64,000 bases of DNA, taken from the NCBI RefSeq assembly GCF_030813005.1, contig NZ_JAUSTU010000003.1:1-64000 (forward strand), given 5' to 3'. This document shows positions 7,575 to 16,202 of this stretch, in pieces. Each line of letters starts with the position of its first letter. Position 1 is the first letter of the stretch. Both the position numbers and the translations under genes were made by a program. This DNA comes from Robertmurraya andreesenii (GTDB lineage: Bacteria; Bacillota; Bacilli; Bacillales; Cytobacillaceae). Under the pieces are notes generated by a model that saw only the letters and a program-made list of their open reading frames with translations, searched no databases and had not been told where the DNA came from.

Positions 7575-8816
7575 GTGAAGAACAGCAGTGTAAAGGATAA
7601 AGTTCTATATGTGTTTCGCATTCCTACCTTTCCAGTCCTCTTTCTCATTAACACCATTTTTGGGTTTTCCTTATCCTTTTTTGCCCCATTTTCATCTCTT
7701 TTTGGTATTGATGAAGTAGGGATGAGCAATGCAGGCTTTGGAATTTTTATGACGGTCATGGCCATCGGAGGTGTATTGATTAGTAGTTATATTGCAAAGC
7801 GTTCCGATACAAGAACCAGCCGGCGAAAGCTTTTGCTTATTACCTCTCTAACTGGGGTTTTGGGCTATGCCTTATTTGCCATATTGAGGGATTATTTCGC
7901 TCTCATGATTACAGCGTTTTTCCTGCTGGGAACCACAGCAGCTTCTGTGCCACAATTATGGGCTTATGCCCGTGATGCGTTGAAGGCTGCGAATATTCCG
8001 AGTGAAGAAACGCCTTTTATCATGAATGTCCTGCGCATGTTCTTTGCCCTTGCTTGGACGGTTGGACCTGCAGTAGGAGCTTGGCTTTTAGTCATTATTG
8101 GGTTTAAGGGACTTTTTCTCTGTGTTTCGGCTGCATACTTCTTCGCATTCATGACGATTCTATTCTTTTTGAAAGAAGTTCCGAAGCAAGCTACACCGTC
8201 GAAGGAGTCGTTGGCAGTTCGGAAACATCTTGCTCGACCGCATTTATTATCATACCTTGTCGCAGCATTATTATTAGCAGCAGCGATGAACATTCATATG
8301 CTCAATGTTCCACAGTTTGTAACAAAGGTGCTTCACGGGTCGGAAATGGATGTTGGTTATATTTTTAGTGTTCCGCCCATTTTTGAGGTTCCTTTTATGA
8401 TTGCCGTAGGAATTCTTGCAACCAAAATGGATAATGGGTTATTAGTAAAAATCGGTTTTTTTATTGCGACAATCTATTTCATTTTGTTCAGTTTCGTCAG
8501 TGAGACATGGCAAATTTATCCGTTGCAAATTCTTAGCGCGGCTCAGGTATCGATTACGGCTGGCATTGCTATTTCATATTTTCAGGATTTTATTCCAGAA
8601 GCACAAGGGACGGCAACTACACTTTATATGAATTCCACACAAATCGGTCAAACTCTCGGATATCTCACGTTTGGATTTGTTTCAGAGTTCATCCATTATG
8701 AAAATCTAATTGTTATTTATGCTGTTCTAGCCGGCATTGGATTTGTCTTACTCCTCTTTTTTGCGAAGGAGAAGATGAATGTACCCATCGTTGAATCAAA
8801 GGTCCAGGATCTATAG
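7575..8816 (+). CDS. MFS transporter, sugar efflux (SetB-like) type
   Basis: A membrane protein of about 413 residues with roughly a dozen hydrophobic segments. The loop after the second segment (AKRSDTRTSRRKLLLITS) is the positively charged motif-A region of major facilitator transporters. The arrangement and the DIG-like loop resemble SET-family sugar efflux pumps. The start is uncertain: GTG at 7575 has a weak AGGATCG upstream, and an in-frame TTG at 7554 lacks any ribosome binding site. It stands alone between two terminators, so its substrate cannot be inferred from neighbours; an export role for sugars or a drug is a family-level guess. Confidence 0.75.
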   Translation: MKNSSVKDKVLYVFRIPTFPVLFLINTIFGFSLSFFAPFSSLFGIDEVGMSNAGFGIFMTVMAIGGVLISSYIAKRSDTRTSRRKLLLITSLTGVLGYALFAILRDYFALMITAFFLLGTTAASVPQLWAYARDALKAANIPSEETPFIMNVLRMFFALAWTVGPAVGAWLLVIIGFKGLFLCVSAAYFFAFMTILFFLKEVPKQATPSKESLAVRKHLARPHLLSYLVAALLLAAAMNIHMLNVPQFVTKVLHGSEMDVGYIFSVPPIFEVPFMIAVGILATKMDNGLLVKIGFFIATIYFILFSFVSETWQIYPLQILSAAQVSITAGIAISYFQDFIPEAQGTATTLYMNSTQIGQTLGYLTFGFVSEFIHYENLIVIYAVLAGIGFVLLLFFAKEKMNVPIVESKVQDL

Positions 8817-8825
8817 GAATGATTA

Positions 8826-8862
8826 ACACCACCCGATTTTGCTAAACGGGTGGTGTTTTTAT
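8826..8862. terminator. Bidirectional terminator
   Basis: ACACCACCCG pairs with CGGGTGGTGT (10 bp) and is followed by TTTTTATTT. It lies between the convergent MFS gene and the DUF5634-like gene. Confidence 0.85.
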
Positions 8863-8874
8863 TTCTTTGGATTT

Positions 8875-9177
8875 TTATAATTCACGAAATGCATTTTCAA
8901 GGCTTGTGAAGCCAGTTGAGTCCTTTCCATCGGGATCATCGGTTTCAATTGTCCACAAATTATTGATCGGAGCAAGTTCTTGTTCATGATCCTTTCTGAA
9001 GGTTGAATGAATATGATAGGTTTTGCCATCCTTTTTCACTGTGTAGCCCATATAATAAATATTGTCCTGGCCCTCTTCTTCAAAAATTCCAATATCGTCA
9101 ATGCCATACTTTTCGACATAGGATTGAAATGGCTCTTGCAGGGCCTGAATAATCTGTTCTCGTGGCAAATATTCCAT
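8875..9177 (-). CDS. Small conserved Bacillus protein, DUF5634-like
   Basis: A soluble protein of 100 residues, acidic overall, beginning MEYLPREQIIQAL, with FEEEGQDNIYYMGYTVKKDGKTY in the middle. This looks like the DUF5634 family of Bacillaceae, whose function is unknown to me. The ATG at 9177 is preferred over an in-frame start at 9201 because AAAGGGG lies ten bases upstream of it. It is monocistronic, convergent with the MFS gene. No membrane segment or catalytic motif is visible. Confidence 0.7.
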   Translation of the reverse strand: MEYLPREQIIQALQEPFQSYVEKYGIDDIGIFEEEGQDNIYYMGYTVKKDGKTYHIHSTFRKDHEQELAPINNLWTIETDDPDGKDSTGFTSLENAFREL

Positions 9178-9464
9178 TTGATTTCTTCCCCTTTCTGTCA
9201 ACTCCTACCTTTAATATGGCATTTCTTCTTTAGAAATAATCAAGATAGCAGCATAAGAAAATCGTTTTTATGAATACTAAAAATGGAAAAAATATAAAAA
9301 GGAGATATTAAGACGGCTGATTTGAATGAAACCCATTTGATCCACTTTGGAGATATTCTAACAGAAGAGATTATCAAACAGTTTCCAGAGAAATTTGAGT
9401 GATCAATGATGACCTCGGTAAATTATCGGGGTTATTTTTAATTAGAAAAAATCTAAAAAAGTTA

Positions 9465-9504
9465 TATAACAGTATTTACAAATTATATTCTGTTATAGTA
9501 CAAT
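9465..9504 (+). promoter_or_regulatory. SigmaA promoter overlapped by an inverted repeat, upstream of yhfH-like gene
   Basis: The -35 box TTTACA (9475-9480) and -10 box TACAAT (9499-9504) are 18 bases apart. An 8-bp perfect inverted repeat TATAACAG/CTGTTATA (9465-9472 and 9490-9497) straddles the -35 box and spacer. This would be a natural repressor site. No matching regulator is recognised. The rest of 9178-9464 holds no supported gene. Confidence 0.55.
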
Positions 9505-9540
9505 GAAGATAACAAAATGAAACGGTAGGAGGAATAAAAA

Positions 9541-9657
9541 TGATGGAAACAAACCCAATTATTAAGGAATGTGTTGAGTGTGGAGGAGAATTTAAGGAAA
9601 AGCAAAAATCAATTCATTATGAATGTGAGCGTTGTGTTGGGAGACATGAAGAATAGA
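9541..9657 (+). CDS. YhfH family small zinc-ribbon-like protein
   Basis: A 38-residue peptide with two CxxC-like pairs (CVEC and CERC), matching the Bacillus YhfH family. The start is ATG at 9541, preceded by GTAGGAGG; a second ATG follows at once. Four cysteines spaced for metal binding suggest a small zinc-binding fold, role unknown. It has its own promoter and a terminator four bases after the stop, so it is a one-gene transcript. Confidence 0.85.
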
Positions 9658-9660
9658 TAA

Positions 9661-9687
9661 AAAAGCTGCAAATTTGCAGCTTTTTTT
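9661..9687 (+). terminator. Intrinsic terminator after the yhfH-like gene
   Basis: AAAGCTGCAAATTTGCAGCTTT is an extended palindrome followed by a T-run. Confidence 0.85.
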
Positions 9688-9727
9688 GCTGTTTATTAAG
9701 AATTCAAGTCTTTAACATCGAAAACGT

Positions 9728-10621
9728 TCATCCCTCGAACTTCCACTTTTCATCCACAGCTTCAATAAACGCCTGCACATTCTTTTTCTCCTGCATGACG
9801 GGTGAATAGATATAGGAAAAAGAGCTACTAAAGTCAAGCTCATTCACTTGAATGAGCGATAATTGTTTTTCTGCCAAATCCCTTGCTATGGCGCGTACAG
9901 ATAAGAGCGATAAACCGAGACCATTCTTGACACATTCTTTAATCACTTGAGTACTGTTAACAGAAAGCATTGATTTTACCGATAATCCATTTCGATCAAG
10001 CATCCCCATTAATAATTCACGAGTCCCAGAACCCATTTCTTGAGTAATCCAAGATTGATTATGTAAATCCTTAAGGTCAATCGATGATTTCCGAGCTAAC
10101 GGATGATCAGGTGAAGCAAGGATGACTAATTGATCATCCATAAAAGGGATGACTTCTAGCTCCTTATCATCCATCTGGTCATCAATCAAACCGATTTCGA
10201 GCTTGAACTGTCTGATAGAATCAACTATTTCTTCAGTATTGCCAATCATTACTTCAATTTCGAGCTTTTGGTACTTACGTTGGAGATCGGACAGAAGAGA
10301 GGGGAGTAAATATTCTCCGATTGTATAACTGGCTCCTATTCTTAAAGTCCCTTTTATCTCTTCCTGTAATTCGAGAATGTCTCTTTTGGCTTGTTCATAG
10401 AGGTCAATGATTTGTTTGGCACGCTCCACTAACAGCTGACCATTTGGAGTAATGTTCAGGAATTTTGGTGAACGCTGAAATAACTCTGTTTGAAACTCCT
10501 GCTCCAAATTCTTAATATGTAGGCTCACTGTCGGCTGTGACATCAAGCGGATTTCAGCTGTTTTTGTGAAATTTTTGACCTCTGCCAGAGTAACCAAGGT
10601 TCTTAGTTCTTCTATTTGCAT
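9728..10621 (-). CDS. cysL: LysR-family activator of sulfite reductase genes
   Basis: A 297-residue LysR regulator. The N-terminal winged helix-turn-helix covers residues 1-60 (FTKTAEIRLMSQPTVSLHIKNLE) and the rest is the periplasmic-binding-like effector domain. It is divergent from cysJI, the same arrangement as cysL (ywfK) in B. subtilis, where CysL activates cysJI and represses itself. ATG at 10621 is chosen because AGGTGGG precedes it; the in-frame TTG one codon upstream is less likely. The shared intergenic region contains inverted repeats that could be its sites. Confidence 0.9.
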   Translation of the reverse strand: MQIEELRTLVTLAEVKNFTKTAEIRLMSQPTVSLHIKNLEQEFQTELFQRSPKFLNITPNGQLLVERAKQIIDLYEQAKRDILELQEEIKGTLRIGASYTIGEYLLPSLLSDLQRKYQKLEIEVMIGNTEEIVDSIRQFKLEIGLIDDQMDDKELEVIPFMDDQLVILASPDHPLARKSSIDLKDLHNQSWITQEMGSGTRELLMGMLDRNGLSVKSMLSVNSTQVIKECVKNGLGLSLLSVRAIARDLAEKQLSLIQVNELDFSSSFSYIYSPVMQEKKNVQAFIEAVDEKWKFEG

Positions 10622-10712
10622 CAAGCACCCACCTTACTATTAGGAATGTTAATGATCATCATTATGAAAAATGATTTTACATATGCCCTTTTCTCCGTTA
10701 CAGTTTTGAAAT

Positions 10713-10792
10713 AATAAGTTTCATATTTTTTTAGAAATAAAACCAACTTATTTGATAGGAAAAGTAAAGATATGTTCATCGTATCATATCTT
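10713..10792 (+). promoter_or_regulatory. Inverted repeats in the cysL-cysJ intergenic region, candidate CysL sites
   Basis: AATAAGTT at 10713-10720 is mirrored by AACTTATT at 10745-10752. AAGATATG at 10767-10774 is mirrored by CATATCTT at 10785-10792. Both lie between the divergent starts at 10621 and 10829. LysR regulators bind interrupted dyads, so these are candidates for CysL control of both genes. I see no clean consensus promoter for cysJ. Confidence 0.4.
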
Positions 10793-10828
10793 GTTTCGAA
10801 AGAGAATCTTTTTGTGGGGTGAATAAAG

Positions 10829-12610
10829 TTGCAACTTCAAGTAGGAAATAGTCCTTTTAATGCAAAGCAGTCGGCGCTTCTCAATGAACTTTTAGAGTCC
10901 CTGACGCCTACGCAAAAGATCTGGCTTAGCGGTTTTTTTGCCTGTTCTGCTACTGAAACGAAGACACGCCCTGTGGCACAAAATCGTTCAAAAGAGGTGA
11001 CGATCTTATATGGATCGCAAACAGGCAATTCACAGGGGCTTGCGAAAAAGGCAGGAAAGGCATTAGAAGAAAAGGGCTATCAGGTTCATATTGAGGCGAT
11101 GAATGATTTTAAAGCGAATCAATTAAAAAAGGTGCGGAATCTTTTAATCATTATCAGTACTCACGGGGAAGGCGATCCACCAGACAATGCAGTCCTTTTC
11201 CATGAGTATCTGCATGGTAAGCGGGCACCGAAGCTTGACGGACTTTCCTATTCTGTCCTCGCTCTTGGCGATAGCTCCTATGAATATTTTTGTCAGGTAG
11301 GGAAAGAATTCGATAAGCGCCTGGAGGAGCTTGGGGGTGTCCGGCTCTATCCACGATTTGACTGTGACGTAGATTTTGAGGAGCCCGCATCCGAATGGCT
11401 TGAAGGAGTGATTCACAGTTTAGAAGAACAAGAGGGAATGGCTGAGGAGGTTCAACACTCATTACCACTCCAGGAGCAGGCAGTCTCATCTTATTCCCGC
11501 AGCCATCCTTACCAAGCTGAAGTGTTGGAAAACATCAACCTAAATGGCAGAGGTTCAGAAAAAGAGACCCGTCATTTAGAGTTATCCCTTGCAGGATCTG
11601 GACTAACCTATCAACCAGGGGATAGTCTTGGAATTTTTCCAAAAAACGATCCAGCTCTCGTTGCTGAGCTTATTGAGGAACTGAAATGGAGCCCAGAGGA
11701 ATCAGTCCCAATTCAAAAGCAAGGCGACCGAGTGAGTTTAAGAGAAGCGCTCACAAGCTACTATGAAATTACTGTTCTAACAAAACCTCTATTACAAAAA
11801 GTCGTTGAGCTCACACAGAATGAAGCACTAGCCACCCTACTTTCCAATGAAAAGGATTGGAAGGCTTACTTAAAGGGTCGAGACCTTCTCGATTTGGTCC
11901 GGGACGTAGGATGCTGGGGGGATACAGCGGAGGAATTTGTGTCGATTCTTAGAAAAATCCCACCTCGACTGTATTCAATTGCGAGTAGCGTAAAGGCTTA
12001 TCCGGCTGAGGTTCATTTAACGGTTGGGACGGTAAGATACACAGATCATGAACGTGAACGGAAGGGCGTATGCTCCTGTTACTTGGCTGAACGCCTTGAG
12101 CTTGGTGAGAAAGTTTCCGTCTTTGTCCAAGAAAATGATAATTTCCGCTTACCTAAGGATCCTCAGGTTCCAATCATTATGATTGGCCCTGGAACAGGAG
12201 TGGCTCCATACCGTGCATTTCTACAAGAGCGGGAGGAACTCGGTTATGATGGGAAGGCTTGGCTCTTCTTTGGTGATCAGCATTTCATGACGGATTTCCT
12301 TTATCAAACTGAATGGAATCAATGGTTAAGGAACGGGATTCTGACTAGATTAACTGTAGCTTTTTCTCGAGATCAGGAAGAAAAAGTGTATGTTCAGCAC
12401 CGCATGCTTGAAGAGAGTAAGGAAATTTTCTCCTGGTTAGAAGAAGGTGCTGTTGTCTATATTTGCGGTGATGAAAAAAAGATGGCAAAGGATGTTCATC
12501 AAGCACTGATCGAAATCATCGCTCAGGAGGGTGCGTACAGTCGCGAGGAAGCAGAAGCTTATCTAGCTGATATGCAAAAGCAGCGAAGATACCAGCGCGA
12601 TGTGTATTAG
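10829..12610 (+). CDS. cysJ: Assimilatory sulfite reductase flavoprotein (alpha) subunit
   Basis: A 593-residue diflavin reductase that passes electrons from NADPH via FAD and FMN to CysI. Domains in order: FMN-binding flavodoxin domain from about residue 62 (LYGSQTGNSQGLA), connecting FAD domain with RLYSIASS, and an NADPH-binding domain with GPGTGVAPYRAF near residue 453. It ends with YICGDEKKMAKDV and the family C-terminus. TTG start behind GGGGTG. First gene of a long same-strand cluster for sulfate assimilation. Confidence 0.96.
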   Translation: MQLQVGNSPFNAKQSALLNELLESLTPTQKIWLSGFFACSATETKTRPVAQNRSKEVTILYGSQTGNSQGLAKKAGKALEEKGYQVHIEAMNDFKANQLKKVRNLLIIISTHGEGDPPDNAVLFHEYLHGKRAPKLDGLSYSVLALGDSSYEYFCQVGKEFDKRLEELGGVRLYPRFDCDVDFEEPASEWLEGVIHSLEEQEGMAEEVQHSLPLQEQAVSSYSRSHPYQAEVLENINLNGRGSEKETRHLELSLAGSGLTYQPGDSLGIFPKNDPALVAELIEELKWSPEESVPIQKQGDRVSLREALTSYYEITVLTKPLLQKVVELTQNEALATLLSNEKDWKAYLKGRDLLDLVRDVGCWGDTAEEFVSILRKIPPRLYSIASSVKAYPAEVHLTVGTVRYTDHERERKGVCSCYLAERLELGEKVSVFVQENDNFRLPKDPQVPIIMIGPGTGVAPYRAFLQEREELGYDGKAWLFFGDQHFMTDFLYQTEWNQWLRNGILTRLTVAFSRDQEEKVYVQHRMLEESKEIFSWLEEGAVVYICGDEKKMAKDVHQALIEIIAQEGAYSREEAEAYLADMQKQRRYQRDVY

Positions 12611-12664
12611 AGAGAAGAAAGACTTATGAGATGAACCAATAAATCCTAGAGAGGAGATTTGAAT

Positions 12665-14383
12665 ATGAGTAGAGATCATTTACAGGCTCCTAAAGGACCT
12701 CCAAGTAAGAATGAGCAGTTAAAAAAAGAGAGCAACTTTCTACGGGGAACACTAAAGGAGGAGATGGCAGATAGACTTCATGCAGGGCTATCGGATCCTT
12801 CGAATGTACTGCTAAAATTTCATGGTAGTTATCTTCAGGATGATCGGGATCTGCGCAACGAACGACAAAAGCAAAAGCTTGAGCCTGCCTACCAATTCAT
12901 GATCCGTGTGCGCTTACCTGGTGGGGTGGCAACCCCTGAGCAATGGCTTGTTATGGATGAGCTTTCAGAGAAATATGGGAATCACTCCTTAAAGTTAACG
13001 ACACGCCAGACCTTTCAGCTGCATGGGATTTTGAAGTGGAATATGAAACAAACGATGCAGGAAATAAATCGGGCACTGATGGATACGATTGCTGCATGCG
13101 GAGACGTCAATCGAAATGTGATGTGTAGCGCTAATCCCTATCAATCAGAAATTCATGCCGAAGTATATGAATGGTCGAAAAAATTAAGCAACGGTCTATT
13201 GCCACGAACGAAAGCATACCACGAAATTTGGCTAGATAACGAGAAGGTTTTTGGAACACCAGAAATAGATGAAGGGGAACCAATGTACAGCCCTGTCTAT
13301 TTGCCGCGGAAGTTTAAGATTGGGATTGCTGTTCCGCCTTCAAATGACGTGGATGTTTTTTCACAGGATATCGGCTTTATTGCAGTTGTTGAGAATGAAA
13401 GCTTAGTAGGCTTCAATGTCGCCATTGGTGGTGGGATGGGCATGACCCATGGAGATGTGGAAACATATCCCCAGCTTGCAAAAGTGATTGGCTTCTGTAA
13501 GCCAGAGCAATTAAATGATGTAGCCGAAAAAATCATCACCATCCAGCGCGATTATGGCAATCGCTCCATTCGCAAAAATGCTCGTTTCAAGTATACCGTG
13601 GATCGCCTTGGGATCGAAGCGGTGAAGAATGAGCTCCAACAGCGCCTCGGGTGGAATTTGGAGGAGGCGAAGCCCTTCCATTTTGAGCATAATGGTGATC
13701 GATATGGCTGGGTGAAAGGGACAGGAGGAAGATGGAATTACACCCTTTTCATTGAAGGGGGAAGGGTGAAGGACACGGAACGCTTCAAGCCCAAAACAGG
13801 ACTTCGAGAGATTGCTAGAAAGCATAAGGGAGAATTTATCATCACCCCGAATCAAAATTTGATTATTGCCAACGTGTCGGAAGAAGGCAAGGAAGACATT
13901 CATCGTCTACTGGATAAATATGGTTTGAATGACGAGAGCTATGCTCGTGCATTAAGAAGAAACTCCATCGCATGTGTCGCCTTGCCAACATGTGGGCTAG
14001 CGATGGCAGAAGCAGAAAGGTATTTGCCAACTCTCATTGACAAGATTGAGCGGATCATCGATAAGAATGGTCTACGAGATGAGGAAATCACAATCCGCAT
14101 GACTGGCTGTCCAAATGGATGTGCCCGTCATGCGTTAGGAGAAATCGGTTTTATCGGAAAGTCAATTGGGAGATACAACATGTATTTGGGCGCTGCCTTT
14201 GATGGAAGCCGCTTAAGTAAAATCTATCGTGAGAACATTGCCGAGGAGGAAATTCTGAAGGAGCTAACCGTACTTTTATCCCGTTATGCCAAAGAAAGAT
14301 TGGACGAGGAACGTTTTGGAGATTTTGTCATTCGTGTGGGAATTGTAAAGGAAACAACGGATGGTACAAATTTCCACCATTAG
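12665..14383 (+). CDS. cysI: Assimilatory sulfite reductase hemoprotein (beta) subunit
   Basis: A 572-residue siroheme and [4Fe-4S] enzyme that reduces sulfite to sulfide with six electrons. The cluster ligands are visible as CVALPTC (about residues 434-440) and CPNGC (about 482-486). The ferredoxin-like half-domain motif TTRQTFQLHG is near residue 115. ATG at 12665 has GAGAGGAG upstream; the in-frame TTG two codons earlier is not needed. It follows cysJ by 54 bases. Siroheme would come from sumT and sirB further down the cluster. Confidence 0.96.
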   Translation: MSRDHLQAPKGPPSKNEQLKKESNFLRGTLKEEMADRLHAGLSDPSNVLLKFHGSYLQDDRDLRNERQKQKLEPAYQFMIRVRLPGGVATPEQWLVMDELSEKYGNHSLKLTTRQTFQLHGILKWNMKQTMQEINRALMDTIAACGDVNRNVMCSANPYQSEIHAEVYEWSKKLSNGLLPRTKAYHEIWLDNEKVFGTPEIDEGEPMYSPVYLPRKFKIGIAVPPSNDVDVFSQDIGFIAVVENESLVGFNVAIGGGMGMTHGDVETYPQLAKVIGFCKPEQLNDVAEKIITIQRDYGNRSIRKNARFKYTVDRLGIEAVKNELQQRLGWNLEEAKPFHFEHNGDRYGWVKGTGGRWNYTLFIEGGRVKDTERFKPKTGLREIARKHKGEFIITPNQNLIIANVSEEGKEDIHRLLDKYGLNDESYARALRRNSIACVALPTCGLAMAEAERYLPTLIDKIERIIDKNGLRDEEITIRMTGCPNGCARHALGEIGFIGKSIGRYNMYLGAAFDGSRLSKIYRENIAEEEILKELTVLLSRYAKERLDEERFGDFVIRVGIVKETTDGTNFHH

Positions 14384-14404
14384 GAAGGGAAGGGAGGGTT
14401 TCTG

Positions 14405-15109
14405 ATGGATGATCTTCTTAAGCAATACGGTTCACCCCATTTTACAATCGATGAAGAGACGAAAGGAGCGAAAGAAGTCGTCAAGTGGGCCTATCGGAAT
14501 TTTCCTGAGGAAAGAATCGTATATGCATCAAGCTTTGGAGCGGAGGCGATCGTATTAATCGACATTATCCAACAAGTAAAGAGTGATGCCCATATTGTCT
14601 TCCTGGATACGGACCTTCATTTTCCTGAAACATATGAAGTCATTGAAGCCATTGAAAGACGATTTCCGAGCCTCTTCATCGAGAAAAAGAAGCCCCAGCT
14701 CACCCTAGATGAGCAATCGGCACAATATGGTACAGCCTTATGGAAAAGGGAGCCAAATCAATGCTGTCACATTCGCAAAGTCATTCCATTACAGGAAGTG
14801 TTATCAACAAAGGATGCTTGGATATCGGGGCTGCGCAGGGAGCAATCGCCTACAAGAGCGAATACAGAGTTTTTAAATAGGGATGAAAAATTCAAAAACA
14901 TTAAAATCTGTCCATTGATTCATTGGACGTGGGAGGATGTATGGTCGTATATCCGAAAGCATCATCTTCCATATAACAAGCTTCATGATCATCATTATCC
15001 GAGCATCGGCTGTTTTCCGTGCACCGTAGCGGTCACAAAGGACGGGAACCCTCGTGCAGGACGATGGTCAGGTTGGAGAAAAACCGAGTGTGGTCTTCAT
15101 TCAAGTTAG
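14405..15109 (+). CDS. cysH: Phosphoadenylyl/adenylyl sulfate reductase
   Basis: A 234-residue thioredoxin-dependent reductase turning PAPS or APS into sulfite. The PP-loop-like segment ASSFGAEAIVLID is near residue 41. Two cysteine pairs, CC (about 120-121) and CFPC (about 203-206), are those of the [4Fe-4S]-containing form. The catalytic ECGLH motif sits at the C-terminus. In B. subtilis the cysteine-pair form accepts both APS and PAPS. The presence of cysC here means PAPS can be made. ATG is preceded by GGGAGGG. Confidence 0.94.
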   Translation: MDDLLKQYGSPHFTIDEETKGAKEVVKWAYRNFPEERIVYASSFGAEAIVLIDIIQQVKSDAHIVFLDTDLHFPETYEVIEAIERRFPSLFIEKKKPQLTLDEQSAQYGTALWKREPNQCCHIRKVIPLQEVLSTKDAWISGLRREQSPTRANTEFLNRDEKFKNIKICPLIHWTWEDVWSYIRKHHLPYNKLHDHHYPSIGCFPCTVAVTKDGNPRAGRWSGWRKTECGLHSS

Positions 15110-15125
15110 AGGAGGTTGAATAGTT

Positions 15126-16202
15126 TTGAGCATCAGCGCCATTCTCATCGGACTTTTTTTTGCATTGAATATCGGTGCCAGCGGGGCAGCGGCATCGATG
15201 GGAATCGCCTACGGTTCTGGCGTTGTCAAAAGGAGAATGGCGTTACTACTTTGTGCTTTCGCTGTTTTTCTCGGCGCTTATTTTGGCGGAGGGGAAGTAG
15301 TCAAAACATTAGGAAATGGAATTATTCCAAGTGAAACCTTCACCATTGCCATTTCGATCATTGTATTGTTTTCAGCGGCACTATCCCTTTTTTTAGCCAA
15401 TATATTAGGGATTCCCTTATCTACGAGCGAAGTAGTCGTTGGCTCGATTATAGGTGCGGGGCTCGTTTATCAAACCATTTTTCTCGAAAAAATAGCATGG
15501 ATTATTTTATTTTGGTTTTTAACACCATTCTTGGCCTTCCTACTTGCGATTATAGGGCAGCTCGTGTTGAAGGTGAAGCCATTTCAAGGGCTTTTAAGAA
15601 CGCAGGTTGCCGTTAAAATTCTTCCATTACTCTTGATTGTCACTGGGATGTTTGAAGCTTTTTCCGCAGGGATGAACAATGTTGCTAATGCGGTTGGTCC
15701 GTTAGTTGGGGCAGGTGTGATGTCGATAGAAAGCGGAATTTTACTTGGTGGGCTATTTGTTGCATTCGGTGCCCTGTTCTTAGGGGCGAAGGTGTTAGAA
15801 ACGAACGGCAAAAGAATCACCTCGATTCGGCTCGAGGACGGCTGCCTTATATCGGGTACAGGAGCGAGTATCGTCACGATTGCCTCGATCTATGGTATCC
15901 CCGTTCCGTTAACTCAGATTACCACAAGTTCCATTATTGGAATCGGATTTGTGAAGGAAGGTCTGTCCGTATTAAAAAAGCAAGTCGTGATGCAGCTCTT
16001 TACCGTGTGGATCGTTTCCCCATTAATCTCGATGGTCTTGTCCTATACTTTGATTCAAATTTTGATTGAGCATAATTTTTATCCGATTGTCGTCGTCATA
16101 GGTGTCCTGATCTCAGTGTTCGGTGTGGTGTTTTTGCAAACAAGAAAGGATGCTGAAATGGCGTTAACGAGCAATGTTATTGAAAGGAAGGGAGAAAATT
16201 GA
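15126..16202 (+). CDS. cysP: Sulfate permease, PiT family
   Basis: A 358-residue polytopic membrane protein with repeated inorganic phosphate transporter (PiT)-type halves. Each half carries a GANDxAN-like signature: GASGAAASMGIAYG near the start and SAGMNNVANAVGP in the middle. In B. subtilis CysP at this operon position imports sulfate. The TTG start has GGAGG ten bases upstream. The stop overlaps the start of sat by four bases, indicating coupling. Confidence 0.93.
   Translation: MSISAILIGLFFALNIGASGAAASMGIAYGSGVVKRRMALLLCAFAVFLGAYFGGGEVVKTLGNGIIPSETFTIAISIIVLFSAALSLFLANILGIPLSTSEVVVGSIIGAGLVYQTIFLEKIAWIILFWFLTPFLAFLLAIIGQLVLKVKPFQGLLRTQVAVKILPLLLIVTGMFEAFSAGMNNVANAVGPLVGAGVMSIESGILLGGLFVAFGALFLGAKVLETNGKRITSIRLEDGCLISGTGASIVTIASIYGIPVPLTQITTSSIIGIGFVKEGLSVLKKQVVMQLFTVWIVSPLISMVLSYTLIQILIEHNFYPIVVVIGVLISVFGVVFLQTRKDAEMALTSNVIERKGEN

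Noticed and set aside
9306..9402. Possible 25-30 residue frame ending QFPEKFE after AAAAAGGAG
   Set aside because: No ATG, GTG or TTG at a workable distance from the ribosome binding site; the only TTG is about 15 bases too far. Could be a remnant, but unsupported.
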